64,000 nt of DNA from Closterium sp. Naga37s-1 (GCA_947471745.1 CANJKZ010000777.1:2480501-2544500), one strand, 5' to 3'; counted from the first letter of the stretch, positions 30,501-43,361 are shown. A program made the numbers and translations. The notes: generated from the sequence alone by a model not told the origin.

Positions 30501-32014
30501 GGCTGCCACGAATGCGGAGTTCAAAAGTCTCATTGAGAATGAGACTTGGGAGCTTGTTGAGTTACCCGAGGGGCGACGGCCGATCAGCAGCAAGTGGGTC
30601 TTCAAGGTGAAGAGTGGAGCTGATGATGCATTGGAGCGGTTCAAGAGCCGCTTGGTCGCCAAGGGGTTTCAGCAGAAAGAGAAGGTTGACTTCAAGGAGA
30701 TCTTCGCTCCCGTTGTTAAGCCAGTGATATTGAGGACTGTGCTGGCTGGCGCTGCTGTGAAGGGATGGCACGTGAAGCAGATGAATATCACCACTGTATT
30801 TCTCAATGGAGTACTGCTGGAGGATATCTCCATGGCGCGGCCCGACGGCTATGAGGATGGGACCAGCAGGGTGTGCAAGCTCAATAAGGCTATCTATGGC
30901 CTTAAGCAAGCACCCAGGTGCTGGTACGAGAAGCTGGAGGAGGTGCTGCTGAGTGGAGGCTTCAAGACGTCTCAAGCGGATTACGGCTTGTTTCTGTTTG
31001 GAGAGGGGGAGCAACTGCTTTTGCTGCTGGCGTATGTCGACGACATAGTGCTGTTCTCACCTTCCATGGAGCAAATTGAGAACACAGAACCTGCTGATGG
31101 ACAACTTCAAGTGCAAAATGCTGGGGGATGCCACTACTACTTGGGGCTGCAGATTGAGAGGGATGTTGAGAGAAGTTTGCTGAACACTACATCTCTGGTG
31201 TCATGGAGCACTATGGTGGGACTGGGGGTCGCATTGTGATGACGCCGTTCCCTGCAGGCTTCAAGCTGAAGAAGGCAGCTGAGGAGGATGATGTACTCGA
31301 GGATGAGTAGCATAGTGAATACCAGTCTCTCGTTGGGAGTGTGATGCATGCTGCAATGCATACGCGACCTGAAGCTTCATTTGGAGTGAGGTAGCTAGCC
31401 AGAGTTGTGCAGCGGCCCACTGAGGTGCATTTGAAGGTGGCAAAACGCTTGGTGCGCTACCTCAGATCAACGGCATCTGCTGGTGTTCAGTTTTCAGCTG
31501 GCGGCCAGCTGAAACAGCAAATGGGGTCACGCCTGGAACCTTGAAGCTGTCGTGCTTCACCGACACTTCGTGGGCCTCAGAAGAGGAGGATCAGTCATCA
31601 GTTGGCGACTTTGTGTGCATGGTCGGAGATGGACCAGTGAGCTGGAGGTCCAAGAAGCAGAGTGAGATTGCTCAGTCTTCCGGAAAGGCAGAGTAGATGG
31701 CGATTTACCATGCCATTAAGGAGATTGTGCTTGCGAGGAAGCTGCTGGAGGACATGGGAGCTGAACAGCAGGGACCTGCACCACTTTTCTCTGACAGCGA
31801 AGCTGCTATTGGCATGGCCAACAATCATATCATGAATGGGCTGAACAAGCACACGAAGATAAAGTGGCACTGGGTGAGGCAGATGGTGAAGGAGGGAGTT
31901 GTTGAGCTCCATCATGTGAAATCTAGCAAGCAGGCGGCAGATTTTCTCACCGAGAGACTTCTCGAGAGTGCACATTGGAAGTGTGCAAAGATGTGTGGCA
32001 TGACATTGCACTAG
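27544..32014 (+). pseudogene. E2 gag-pol, degraded
   Basis: ATG at 27544 (MSGTDFRGANGEMDRG). Gag piece VKAFSIEKFMGEGYEHWSF is followed by TAG. Protease/integrase frame 28819-29616 includes WHRRLSHMAVSTLEVMY, VVHMDLVGPMRTEG, FLTMVDEWSRFTWARPL and VLRSDRGGEFLGAEF, then a TGA and NGIAERANRTIGEAAKTL. RT frame 30607-31239 has SRLVAKGFQQKEKVDF, IYGLKQAPRCWYEKL and LAYVDDIVLFS. RNase H pieces (ADFLTERLLES) run to 32014. At least six stops or frameshifts; not functional. Confidence 0.88.
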
Positions 32015-32087
32015 TGTGGGCAGCGGTGTCATTAGTGCATGCATGTTTGCATGCTTGTAAGTATCTGTGCATGCAGTCCGTTAGTCT

Positions 32088-32851
32088 GAGGGGGAGTTTG
32101 TTGGATGCACTTCATTCAGAGTGCATGTCATCCTAATGTCCTGCCGAGTGTGCGTGACATTTGTGCTTGCATTATTCGCATCGGCACATATCAGTATGCT
32201 TGGCTGTTGGATTTTACCATCTCTGTGTTTTTCTCCAACTCTACATGCTTGATCATGCGGGAAAATTCAGAGCTTTCCAACGATAGCCAGATCGCCTTAT
32301 TCCGACCAAGATCGCCCTTCCAAGTTTTTGAAATTCTATCTCATTTTGAGATGTTATATACTTTGGGCAATAATTAGGACATGACTATAAATGGATCTTT
32401 GGTTGGGTGGCTAGGAAGGCAACTTTGACTTTTGAATTGGTGTGGCTAGAAGATTCTAGCATGGGTTTCAAATGTTGCAACACCTACGTTAAATCCAACT
32501 AGATTGGACTTTGCTTGTGACACCACAATGACCTTATGATGAGACTTGCATCCTGCTGATAGGAAGGTTTCTACCATCCTTCCCTAGCTCTTGGAGAACC
32601 CCTTCCCTCTCATGGTTCTCTTGGAGTCACCAACTCCAACTATTCTATGCCTGCTTGTACTTCCTCTACCATTCTAGTCATGCGGCTGCTGTACGCTTTC
32701 AATTGGTTCTCACTGTCTAGACCATCTTTTTAAGTGACTCAAGTTGAAGATGGTAGCGATGCCTATAGCGCACAATCCTACCGAGCCGATTTGCATTTAG
32801 TTGAGAAATGTGTTCGTCGTAAGCTCTTAAACTGACGGATCCTGAAAATCA
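32088..32851 (+). repeat. E2 PPT and 3' LTR
   Basis: PPT GAGGGGGAGTT (32088-32098), then LTR 32099-32851 (753 bp), which keeps the segment around 32405-32500 that the 5' LTR lost. Ends GAAAATCA before the AGAAA duplication. Confidence 0.88.
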
Positions 32852-33290
32852 AGAAATTGGTGCTGCGCGTAGTTCGTCAAGCAGGTCCTTGCGCGGCGCC
32901 ATCGTCCAAGTAGCACCCATGTCCAGCACCCAAAAGTCCAGGGGATGCAGCTCCGTTCCAACCTTGGCAGACCCGTCTCCTTGCTCCCCCTCATCTCCAA
33001 CGTGGAAGAATTGGCCCCTGGCGCGCTCCATTTTTTTGTCTCAGCAACGTCTTAGCCTTTCGAGTTGTCATCGGACGAATCTGCGACCATGTTTGCGCCG
33101 CTTTTCTGGTTCCTCAGCACGCCGCCATCCTGGTGAAGATTATGGAGGGTCCATCAATCGGGTTTCTTAAAGCACAAGAACGAAGGATGCCCTTCCTTTT
33201 CACAATACAAGCAACTCCATTTCATTTTGCCACCAGCACCTGATCTGCCCCCGCGTCCATATTTTGCACCACGACCCAAGCTGGTACCTC
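32852..33290 (-). pseudogene. Family-A gag/protease relic, right of E2
   Basis: Minus strand from 33290: GRGAKYGRGGRSGAGGKMKW, zinc knuckle CLYCEKEGHPSFLCFKK, then a broken stretch, GQFFHVGDEGEQGDGSAKVG and protease FWVLDMGATWTMAPRKDLL (active-site DTG changed to DMG), ending at the AGAAA duplication. Upstream gag is replaced by the 37-bp satellite at a GGTACCTC sequence shared with intact gag. Confidence 0.82.
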
Positions 33291-34500
33291 TTAGTACCAA
33301 CCACATGGGTAAGTAACGCACGTACTGTTGGTACCAACAACATGGGTAAGTAACGCACTTACTATTGGTACGAAACGCACTTATCCTTAGTATCAACCAC
33401 ATGGGTAAGTAACCCACCTACTCTTAGTACCAACCATACGCGTAAGTAAAACACTTACTTTCAGTGTCTAGAACATGGGTACGTAACACACTGACTCTTA
33501 GTACCAACCACATAGGGAAGTAATTCACTTACTCTTAGTACCAACCACATGGTTAAGTAACGCACTTACTATTAGTACCAACCACATGGTTAAGTAAGGC
33601 ATTTACTTTTAGAACCAACGACACGGGTAAGTAGCACACCTACTCTTAGTACCAACCATACGGGTTAGTAACACACTTACTTTCAGTGTCTAGAACATGG
33701 GTATGTAACACACTGACTATTGGTACCAACTACATCGGTAAGTAACGCACCTACTATTTGTACCAACCACATAGGGAAGTAATTCACTTACTCTTAGTAC
33801 CAACCACATGGTTAAGTAACGCACATACTCTTAGTACCAACCACATGGTTAAGTAAGGCACTTACTTTTAGAACCAACGGCACGGGTAAGCAACTCACAT
33901 ACTCTTAGTACCAACGCCATGGGTAAGTAACACATTCAAGATTTGTACGGAAAATATGGGTAAGTATCGCACTACTTTTAGTACCAAACACATGGGAAAG
34001 TAATGCACTTGCTCTTAGTACCAACAACATCGATAACTAGCGCACTTACTCTAACTACCAACATGGGTAAGTAACGCAGTTACTCTTGGTACCAATCACA
34101 TTGGTAAGTAATGCACTTACTACTAGTACCAACCACATAATGAAGTAACGCACTTACTCTTAGTACCGACTACATGGATAAGTAACGCACTTCTTCTTAC
34201 TACCATCGACATGGGTAAGTAACGCACTAGTACCAACAATCGGTAAGTAACGGACTTACGAGTACTACCAACAACATGGGAAAGTATGGCACTGACCCTT
34301 AGTACCAACAACATGGGTGAGCAACGCACTTATTCTTAGTATCAACACATGGGTAAATAACGCACTTACTCTTAGTACCAACCACGTGGTCAAGTAACGC
34401 CCTTACTCTTAGTATGAATCACATGGGTAAGTAATGCACTTATGCTTAGTACCAGCCACATCAGTAAGAAACACACTTACACTTAGTACTAACAACAAGC
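33285..34500. repeat. 37-bp satellite array, about 32 units
   Basis: Diverged tandem units of about 37 bp with the core TTAGTACCAACCACATGGGT then AAGTAACGCACTTACTC. Substitutions and short indels make units 80-95 percent alike by eye. It sits exactly between a family-A gag relic and a truncated family-A LTR. Frames across it (VRYLPMWLVLR-like) are not genes. Confidence 0.9.
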
Positions 34501-34519
34501 AAGGAATTCGCACAAACAG

Positions 34520-35202
34520 AAGGAATTCGCTTGAATCAAATTGACTATATCCAGGTACAAACAGAGAAGGAATAAATAGTTCTAGCTAGCAAGGACCTTG
34601 GGAATAAACCTGGGAACAACAAAGGATGATCCCAAATAATTCCAAGCAACAGAACCAACCTGGCTGGACAAAACAGCAGGTGGTAGGTTGGTAAACAACC
34701 TCTGGTTCTGTTTTTCCAACCTGGGAAAACAACAACCAGGTTCAGGTCCTAAAAACAGAACCTGTTTTGTCTTTGCTCAACCAGCCAAATGCTGGTTCCG
34801 CTGGTTTCCCCTGGCCCTGTAGCATGCAGATACAGACAAACAACATCCAACCTTCACCTAAATTGTACCCCTATAGTGCCTGCCCTGCTACACTATAGTC
34901 AACCAAACAAAACAGTACAATTTCGAGTTGGATAGAACTGAATCTGCGCAATCAAGTAAGCCGAACCGCAAAGCTTCCATCTTAGGTTCCTTTGCGAGCT
35001 CGTCCTTTCTTCTTGTACTGTTCATAGCGCGTACAATGTTGTGCCGAAGCGCACAATGCGCGAGTACCTGCAAATGCTTCAAGCGAAAATTGCGAAAGCA
35101 AACAAACACACGAACATTCCATTCATACCCAAATGCATTCGCACACGCATACTCGTACAAACAGACGGCAGGATGTCGTGAAATGTGAATTTGCACCCAA
35201 CA
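34520..35202 (-). repeat. Truncated family-A LTR
   Basis: Minus-strand LTR with an intact outer end (TGTTGGGTGC complement ending at 35202) but missing about 400 bp at the inner end, where the satellite begins. It would be the 5' LTR of the relic at 32852-33290. PBS is lost. Confidence 0.85.
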
Positions 35203-35211
35203 GTACACAGC

Positions 35212-35879
35212 TGCTATTGCATAGCATCCGTCACTTTACGACGAACTCAGATCTCAACTAAACACAAATCCGCTCAGTAGGATTGCGCGCGCTGGTCTAG
35301 GGAGTGAGAACCACTTTAATGGCTGGAGGAAGAGCAAACATTAGGCAAAGAATGATAGTAGTTTGAAGTTTCAGGAGAACTTTGTGGGAGAAGGGCTCTC
35401 CAATGCTAAGAAAGGATGGTAGGAATCTTTCTAGCATCAAAGATGCAACCCCCATGATGATGTTCTTGAGCTGTCACAAATCCAATCCATTTTGCTTAGG
35501 TGTTGCAACAACTTCAACCCATGCTAGACACTTTTAGCCACTCCAATCCGAAAGTCAAAGTTGCATTCTTAACCACCCAACCAAAGATTCCTTTAATATC
35601 ATGTCCCAATAATCGTCTAATTTAGATTGAATTTCCAAATCTTTAAAATCTTGTAACTTGGGCGATCTTGGTCGGAATAAGGCGATCGTTGTATCTTTGG
35701 AAAGGTCTAAATTTCTCCGGAGCAATCAAGCATCTAGACCCGGAGGAAAGCACCGAGATGATGAAGTCTAACAGCCATGCGTAATGAATTCTGCTGATGC
35801 AAAAAGTGCAACAATGAATTGCACGAGCACATAGCAGGACGTTAGGATGACATGCACTCAAACTGATGTGCATACAACA
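35212..35879 (-). repeat. E2-family LTR, minus strand
   Basis: Complement of the E2 LTR: ends TGTTGTATGCACATC at 35879 and begins near 35212. About 668 bp, diverged from E2. Functions as 3' LTR for the RNase H fragment to its right, with a purine-rich tract between. Confidence 0.8.
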
Positions 35880-36016
35880 AACTCACCCTTAGACCAACGG
35901 AGTGCATGCACATACACTTACACGCATGCAAAGTCATCACACATACAAACACACATGCTCCCATGATATTGCTGGACACACTATTGCAACTCCATGCCAC
36001 ACATCTTAGCACATCT

Positions 36017-36498
36017 TCAATGTGCACTCTGAGGAAGTCTCTTGGTAAATATATCTGCCGCCTGCTTATTGGCCTTTACATGGTGAATGTCATCATCCCC
36101 TTCCTTCACCATCTGCCTCACCCAGTGCCAGTAAATATTCATGTACTTGTACAACCCATTCAGCATAGGATTAGTGGCCATGCCAATAGCACCCTCGCTG
36201 TTGGAGAAATGTGAAGTAGGTCCCTCCTGTTCAGCTCCCATGTCCTCTAGGAGCTTCATCAAAAGCACGATCTCCTTGATGGCGTGGTACATCGCCACGT
36301 CCTCTGTTTGTGCCAAAGACTGAGCAATCTCACTCTGCTTCTTGGACCTCAAACTTACGGGTCGTCCTCCGACCATGAACACATAGCCACCCACGGATGA
36401 TTGATCCTCATCCTCTGAGGCCCATGTAGCATCAATGAAGCACGACAGCCTCAAGGTTCCAGGCGTGATGCCATCTGCTCCAGGTTGCTTCAGGTTAG
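36017..36498 (-). pseudogene. E2-family RNase H fragment
   Basis: Reads LRLSCFIDATWASEDEDQSS, VGGYVFMVGGRPVSLRSKKQ, DVAMYHAIKEIVLL and ADIFTKRLPQSAH, close to the E2 RNase H but more intact. It is cut at 36498 by the LTR of A2. The rest of this element is not on the other side of A2. Confidence 0.85.
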
Positions 36499-37592
36499 TG
36501 TTGGTATAAGGGCCTAATAAACTCAAGCTATTAAGACTTTATCAAACTTAAAACCTCTCCTCGGGGTCACCTCCAAGGGTCCTTGGGTGCCTGGTACAAG
36601 ACCAGCCCCTATCCTCGGGTCCGAATTTGTAGAGAGAGGGATCAAGAATGACTTAGTCAAAATAACAAGAGTACCTTGAACGTCGCGCAGCGTATCGTGC
36701 AGACCGTCGACCGGATTAAGCTGAGAATTTCCTATATCGAAGCTCACTCCAAGAGCTTTAAAATAAGCCAAGTTGCCTCGCGAAAAGTTCTGCCATTACG
36801 AAGTTATGGCTCGGACAGCGTTTGCCTAGCGTTGGAGTGCTAGCGTACTAGCGTTGACTCGGGTAGCATTCCGCCGTCGCACTGCGTAGAAACAAAATTC
36901 CAGGAAGGGAGGAATTCGCTTGAATCAAATTGACTATATCCAGGTACAAACAGAGAAGGAATAAATAGTTCTAGCTAGCAAGAACCTTGGGAATAAACCT
37001 GGGAACAACTAGGGATGATCCCAAATAATTCCAAGCAACAGAACCAACCTGGCTGGACAAAACAGCAGGTGGTAGGTTGGTAAACAACCTCTGGTTCTGT
37101 TTTTCCAACCTGGGAAAACAACAACCAGGTTCAGGTCCTAAAAAACAGAACCTGATTTGTCTTTGCCCAACCAGCCAAATGCTGGTTCCACAGGTTCCCC
37201 CTGGCCCTGTAGCAAGCAGATACAGACAAACAACATCCAACCTTCACCTAAATTGTACCCCTATAGTGCCTGCCCTGCTACACTATAGTCAACCAAACAA
37301 AACAGTACAATTTCGAGTTGGATAGAACTGAATCTGCACAATCAATTCAACCGAACCGCAAAGCTTCCATCTTGGGTTCCTTTGCGAGCTCGTCCTTTCT
37401 GCTTGTACTGTTCATAGCGCGTACAATGTTGTGCCGAAGCGCATAATGCGCGAGTACCTGCAAATGCTTCAAGCGAAAATTGCGAAAGCAAACAAACACA
37501 CGAACATTCCATTCACACCCAAATGCATTCGCACACGCATACTCATACAAACAGACGGCAGGATGTCGTGCAATGTGAATTTGCACCCAACA
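36499..37592 (-). repeat. A2 3' LTR
   Basis: 1,094 bp; TGTTGGGTGC...CCAACA on the minus strand, next to a CTGAGGGGGAGTG polypurine tract (complement at 37593-37605). Confidence 0.9.
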
Positions 37593-37634
37593 CACTCCCC
37601 CTCAGCCTGCCGGCTGCATCCCCATCATTCCATA

Positions 37635-40600
37635 CTAGTTCATGCTCATTCCACTCATCCGCACACAACGCCAATGAGGCTCATCCGCAAGCCTCTTAGT
37701 GAGGAAGTCTGTTGGCTGCTGGTGAGTCTTGATGTAGATCGGATTCACCGTCCCCCTCTTCACCTCCTTACGCAACCAGTGCCACTTGACACGCATGTGC
37801 TTGTTCAGCCCATGAAGCACAGCATTCCTGGCCATCCCAAGAGCTCCCTTGCTATCACAAAACAGCGGCGTAGCAACCTTCTGCTCCTGGCCAATCTCCT
37901 CTAACAGCCTCCTCAGCCAAATCACCTCCTTCACCCCATGGAACATCGCCATGTACTCTGATTCCACAGAAGAGAGTGCTGTCTCCGTCTGCTTCTTTGA
38001 CCTCCAACTAACAGGTCCTCCTCCAACTACGCAGATGTATCCTCCCACAGATGAGGAATCCTCCTTCTCAGAGGCCCACGTAGCATCGGTAAAGCAAGTA
38101 AGAAAGAGCTCGCCTTCTCCAAGCCTCTCCCCCTTCTCATTCAGCACCTCAACCCCTTTCTGCTTCACCTATGCAGATGCGGAGTATTGAACTCCAATGC
38201 TTGGGTGAGAGTTCAGATACTTCACCACACGTTCAGCTGCATCCACCTGCTCCTCTGATGGACCCTGCACCACCCTAGCCAGCTGCCCAACCGAGAAAGA
38301 GATGTCGGGCCTTGTGTGAACTGCTGCATACAAGAGGCTGCCCACCAAGGACTGAAATTGCTGCTGCTCCTCGGCTTCAACCCCTTCATCATCTGCAGCT
38401 TTCACAAGCTTGAATTCTGCTGGCAGGGGAGTTGCAACTTTGCGCTCATTCTCAATCCTGTACTTCTCCCCGAGCTCTCTGATGAACTTCTCCTGGTGCA
38501 GCTTCAACCACCTGTGATCCAGATCCCTCTCCACATGCATCCCGAGATAGTACTTTACCTCCCCAAGGTTCTTGCACTTGAAGTTCTCCATCAGCTGCTG
38601 CTGCACCTTCTGGATCTCTTTCATGCTGCCTCTAAAGAGAAGAATATCGTCCACATAGACCAGAAACAGCACCAGCTTCTCCCCCTCCCCCTTGAGAAAG
38701 AGGCTCTCATCACAGCTGCTGGTCCTGAATCCCATCTCCTCTAAAACAGCTGCCAACTTCTGGTACCAGCAGCGTGGCGCTTGCTTCAAGCCGTAGATGG
38801 ACTTTTTCAGCTTGCACACCCTGCCCGTACCATCCTCATACCCAGGCGGCTGCGTCATGTACACATCCTCCTCTAAAATCCCATTGAGGAATGCTGTAGA
38901 TATATCCATCTGAATGATGAATTTCCCACTAACGGTTGCATTTGCCAACAAGACACGGAGGGTAGGGGGTTTGGCAGTGGGAGCAAAGATCTCATTGAAG
39001 TCCCGCTTCTCCTTCTGCATAAACCCCTTAGCCACTAGCCTACTCTTGTAGATGGTGACCTGTCCCTTGTCATCGGTCTTGATCCTTAGCACCCACTTGC
39101 ACTGTACGGCTTTCTTCCCCTCAGGCAGCACCACCAGCTCCCATGTCCCATTCTCTAGCAGGCTCTGGTACTCAGCATCCCTGGAAACCAGCCACTTCTC
39201 CCCATCTGGTCCAGCTAATGCCTCCTCCATGCTAGCTGGTTCCTCTGGTGCAGGGGCAAGAAAACAGTAGGCAGGTTCATCCTCCTCATCCGGATCATAG
39301 CCATGGCGGTAGAATCAGCAATGCCTCCTCTGTCCTAAGCTGCTGCTCTGCTACATCAGCTCCTGCAGTCACCTTCTTAGTAGCCATACGGGTACGTCCT
39401 GGCCTGGAGACGGGTGTTTCCCATCCCTTCATAACGACACCCTTCGGCTTCTTAGTTTTCCCCTGCTGCTGCTCACCTCCCTCGGATCCAGCAGCTCCAC
39501 TAGTGCTACCGCTAGTCTCCACACCATTGTTTTCACTGGCAGGTGCCTCCTGTACCTTCTCTCCAGCACCACCCTCTGCAGCTACCTCCTCTCCCTCCTC
39601 CCACACACTAGGAGTCAGGTCCAGCTGCATGGTGATCTGCTCCATCTGCTGGGACACCCTGGCCTCCGGCTGTTTCTCCCAGCTCCCATACATTATGCCC
39701 TCAACAAACTTCACATCCCTGCTGTCAAACAACACACCCTTGGAAGGTTCCCACAGCAGCCATCCCTTGCTCTCAGCAGCCAGCCCCAAATGCACACACC
39801 AGATTGCACTTGCCCCCAACTTACTGCGGTAGGTCTTGGGGACGTGGGCGACTGCCATGCAACCGAACACCCTCAACATGTCCACCGGCGGCTTCCTCCC
39901 AAGCCACCTCTCCAACGGCACCCACGAGTCATCCCCAACCTTTGTGAGTACCCTGTTCCTAGCGACGGTAGCGTGCCGAACAGCATGGGGCCACATCAAG
40001 TTGCCTAGCCCAGATTCTATGAGCAGCGCCCTAGCTGTCTCCAGAATTGTCCGGTTCGCCCGTTCTGCTACACCGTTAGACTGTGGAGTGTAAGCCGTGG
40101 TCAGCTCCCTCTGGATGCCCTGCTTCTTGAGCCAGGCCGTCATCTCAGCTCCAAGGAACTCACCACCCCGATCTGTCCTAATCCGCTTTACCACACACTC
40201 CGCTTGCTTCTCCACGAATGGCAGCCAATCTTCCCGTATCGTAGAGGCGGCATGGTCCTTCTGCTTCAGCGGATATGCCCACATAAGCCTGCTCCAATCA
40301 TCCACTATGGTCAGAAAGTACCGCTCCCCCTTGTGTCCCTGAACCGGCAGCGGCCCCACCAAGTCCATGTGGACCAGCTCCAACGGCTTCTTGCTCCTGC
40401 CAGCCACACTATGGAAGGGGAAACGGGTAAACTTTGAGAGCAAACAGATTTCACAATTCTCATCAGGTGGCTGTCCGTTCAGCTTCAGACCCTTAACGGC
40501 TCCATCTTTCTCCAACTGCTTCAACAAGGGCATTGCCACATGCCCCAAGCGTCGGTGTGCCGTTGCCCAATCCGTCTCCCCAGATCTGGCCGACACTTTC

Positions 40601-42221
40601 ACACCAACCCCTCCAACGGCATTGCACTCCCCCTGGGATGCAGACCCCTCTCCAGCCTGCCCCCCACCATGCCACGCCAACGCCGGCAGCTGCCACATGG
40701 ATCTGTATACGTCCGTGCTCTCGTGCAGATCCCAAAGCACCCGATTGCCCAGCTGCCCCTTGTAAGTGCGTGCCCCATCCGTGCTAGTGCTCACCCCAGC
40801 CTTGCCAAGCTTACGGAGGGAGATGAGGTTGGCCTTGAGTTCAGGAACGAGAAGAACGTCGTGCAGCACCACCAGCTTGCCATCCGCTCCCTTAAACGCA
40901 GCTCGTCCCGCACCAGCCACCTTCAGCGCGTGTCCAGAGGCGGAGCACACCTGGTTGATCGGTGCAGCGCGTACGTGGTCCAGCAGGTCCTTGCGCGGCG
41001 TCATCGTCCAAGCAGCGCCCGTGTCCAACACCCAATAATCCAGGGGGTGCAGCTCTGCTCCAACCTTGGCAGAGGCATCTTCTTGCTCCCCCTGCTCCCC
41101 CTGTTCTCCAATATGGAAGAACTGGCCCGCGGTGCGCTCCTTCTTCTTTTCCGCACCGCCGTTGCTCTTCGGGTTGTTGTCGGACGAATCGGCGACCATG
41201 CTCGCGCCGTTTTTCTGGTTCCTCCGCGCGCCGCCATCCTGGTGACGATTCTGGGGGGTCCATCTATCAGGTTTCTTATAGCACAAAAACCAGGGGTGCC
41301 CCTCCTTCTCACAATACCAGCAACTCCCTTTCATTTTGCCACCAGCACCCGACTTGCCCCCACGTCCAGATTTCGCACCGCGACCCCAACCGGTACCTCC
41401 TTGGTCGTTGGAGTCGTCGTCCTTCTTTGCACCGCGTCCAGCACCACCGAAGCCACGTCCTCTGCCACGTCGGCTTCCTTGCATCCCATAGCCGCTGCTG
41501 CCGTCGTCTCCACTTCTCAGTTGGCGGCGACGGAAGTCCTCCTCCAGAATCTTTGTCCGCACCCACTCGAGTGTCCACGAGCTCTGTGTCTGCGGCAGGC
41601 TCAATCCGCTCTTGAATTGAAGCCACGATTCTGGCAGCAGCGGAGCATCTTCAAACACTTGGTCTGCTCCGGGTAGGTGATTCCCGCGGTCGCCGACTTC
41701 GCGTAGAGGTCGCGCAATTTGTCCAGGACAGGTTGCACCGGCTCTCCCTCGCTCAGGCGCAACGCGGACAGCTTCCTCTCCAGCATCAACGTTGCAACAA
41801 CGGAGGTCGGGGCGTGCAGCTCCTTTAATACGGTCCACGCCTTCGGACCGCACTCACCCTCCGGCAGCAGGTGCATGACGTGGTGACGCTGGTTCAGCTC
41901 AAAACTCTGCGACATCAAATAGTAGCCAGCCGAGGAGCGCTCGTCCGAATCTTCCTGCAGCGCGGGGTCACTCGGTCTAGGCTCCTCCCCAATCATTAGT
42001 TTCAGCAATCCGATCAGACGGAAATATAGTTGCATTTTCCAGGCCCAATCATCATAGCCCTCACCATTGAACTTCTCAACGGTGAAATTCTTCAGCACCT
42101 CATTTACCAGCGAGCCCTGGTGTGTTCGCGCTCCCCTTGGCGCTGAAACAACAGAATCATGGCTGCCGCTACGATCTTGGGCTGAAGATTCACCAGCTCC
42201 CGTCGAGATGTTGCCCGCCAT
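37635..42221 (-). pseudogene. A2 gag-pol, nearly intact
   Basis: Starts MAGNISTGAGESS at 42221. The gag frame shifts at about 41640 (LKMLRCCQNRG instead of LEMLSLLPESW). An 852-codon frame (41853-39295) then holds the rest of gag, the CWYCEKEGHPWFLC knuckle, DTGA protease and integrase. One extra G near 39304 shifts into the RT frame (39230-38169, YVDDILLF). A TAG at 38169-38171 separates RNase H (38168-37635). Only three lesions, so it is much younger than E2. Confidence 0.9.
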
Positions 42222-42252
42222 AGCTACGTATATCGAGGATCACTATAATGCA

Positions 42253-43361
42253 GCTCTGATACCAGCTTGTTGGTGTAAGGGCCTAATAAACTCAAGCTAT
42301 TAAGACTTTATCAAACTTAAAACCTCTCCTCGGGGTCACCTCCAAGGGTCCTTGGGTGCCTGGTACAAGACCAGCCCCTATCCTCGGGTCCGAGTTTGTA
42401 GAGAGAGGCATCAAGAATGACTTAGTCAAAATAACAAGAGTACCTTGAACGTCCCGCAGCGTATCGTGCAGACCGTCGATCGGATTAAGCTGAGAATTTC
42501 CTATATCTAAGCTCACTCCAAGAGCTTTAAAATAAGCCAAGTTGCCTCGCGAAAAGTTCTGTCATTACGAAGTTATGGCTCGGACAGCGTTTGCCTAGCG
42601 TTGGAGTGCTAGCGTACTAGCGTTGACTCGGGTAGCATTCCGCCGTCGCACTGCGTAGAAACGAAATTCCAGGAAGGGAGGAATTCGCTTGAATCAAATT
42701 GACTATATTCAGGTACAAACAGAGAAGGAATATATAGTTCTAGCTAGCAAGGACCTTCGGAATAAACCTGGGAACAACTAGGGATGATCCCAAATAATTC
42801 CAAGCAACAGAACCAACCTGGCTGGACAAAACAGCAGGTGGTAGGTTGGTAAACAACCTCTGGTTCTGTTTTTCCAACCTGGGAAAACAACAATCAGGTT
42901 CAGGTCCTAAAAAACAGAATCTGATTTGTCTTTGCCCAACCAGCCAAATGCTGGTTCCACTGGTTTCCCCTGGCCCTGTAGCAAGCAGATACAGACAAAC
43001 AACATCCAACCTTCACCTAAATTGTACCCCTATAGTGCCTGCCCTGCTACACTATAGTCAACAAAACAAAACATTACAATTTCGAGTTGGATAGAACTGA
43101 ATCTGCACAATCAATTCAACCGAACCGCAAAGCTTCCATCTTGGGTTCCTTTGCGAGCTCGTCCTTTCTGCTTGTACTGTTCATAGCGCGTACAATGTTG
43201 TGCCGAAGCGCATAATGCGCGAGTACCTGCAAATGCTTCAAGCGAAAATTGCGAAAGAAAACAAACACACGAACATTCCATTCACATCCAAATGCATTCG
43301 CACACGCATACTCATACAAACAGACGGCAGCATGTCGTGCAATGTGAATTTGCACCCAACA
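42253..43361 (-). repeat. A2 PBS and 5' LTR
   Basis: LTR 42268-43361, then AGC and the PBS TGGTATCAGAGC (42264-42253) on the minus strand. LTR identity with 36499-37592 is high, with a handful of substitutions. Confidence 0.9.

Larger units (their letters stand above)
26631..32851 (+). mobile_element. Full-length Copia E2 nested in a family-A relic
   Basis: LTR 26631-27307, PBS at 27310, gag-pol 27544-32014 with stops and frameshifts, PPT GAGGGGGAGTT, LTR 32099-32851. Flanked by AGAAA (26626-26630) and AGAAA (32852-32856), a perfect 5-bp target duplication. The flanks join into one family-A protease sequence, so the insertion point is certain. Its LTRs and gag differ from family A. Confidence 0.92.
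36499..43361 (-). mobile_element. Full-length family-A Copia A2
   Basis: LTRs 36499-37592 and 42268-43361 (1,094 bp each), PBS 42253-42264, gag-pol 42221-37635, PPT adjoining 37592. Left 5 bp GTTAG and right CCAAC do not match. The left flank is E2-family RNase H on the minus strand, while the right is family-A gag on the plus strand, so the termini come from different contexts. Gag-pol has two frameshifts and a stop. Confidence 0.9.

Noticed and set aside
37431-37600. Small protein MPKRIMREYLQML... repeated in several places
   Set aside because: It is antisense to the family-A LTR and recurs only because the LTR recurs.
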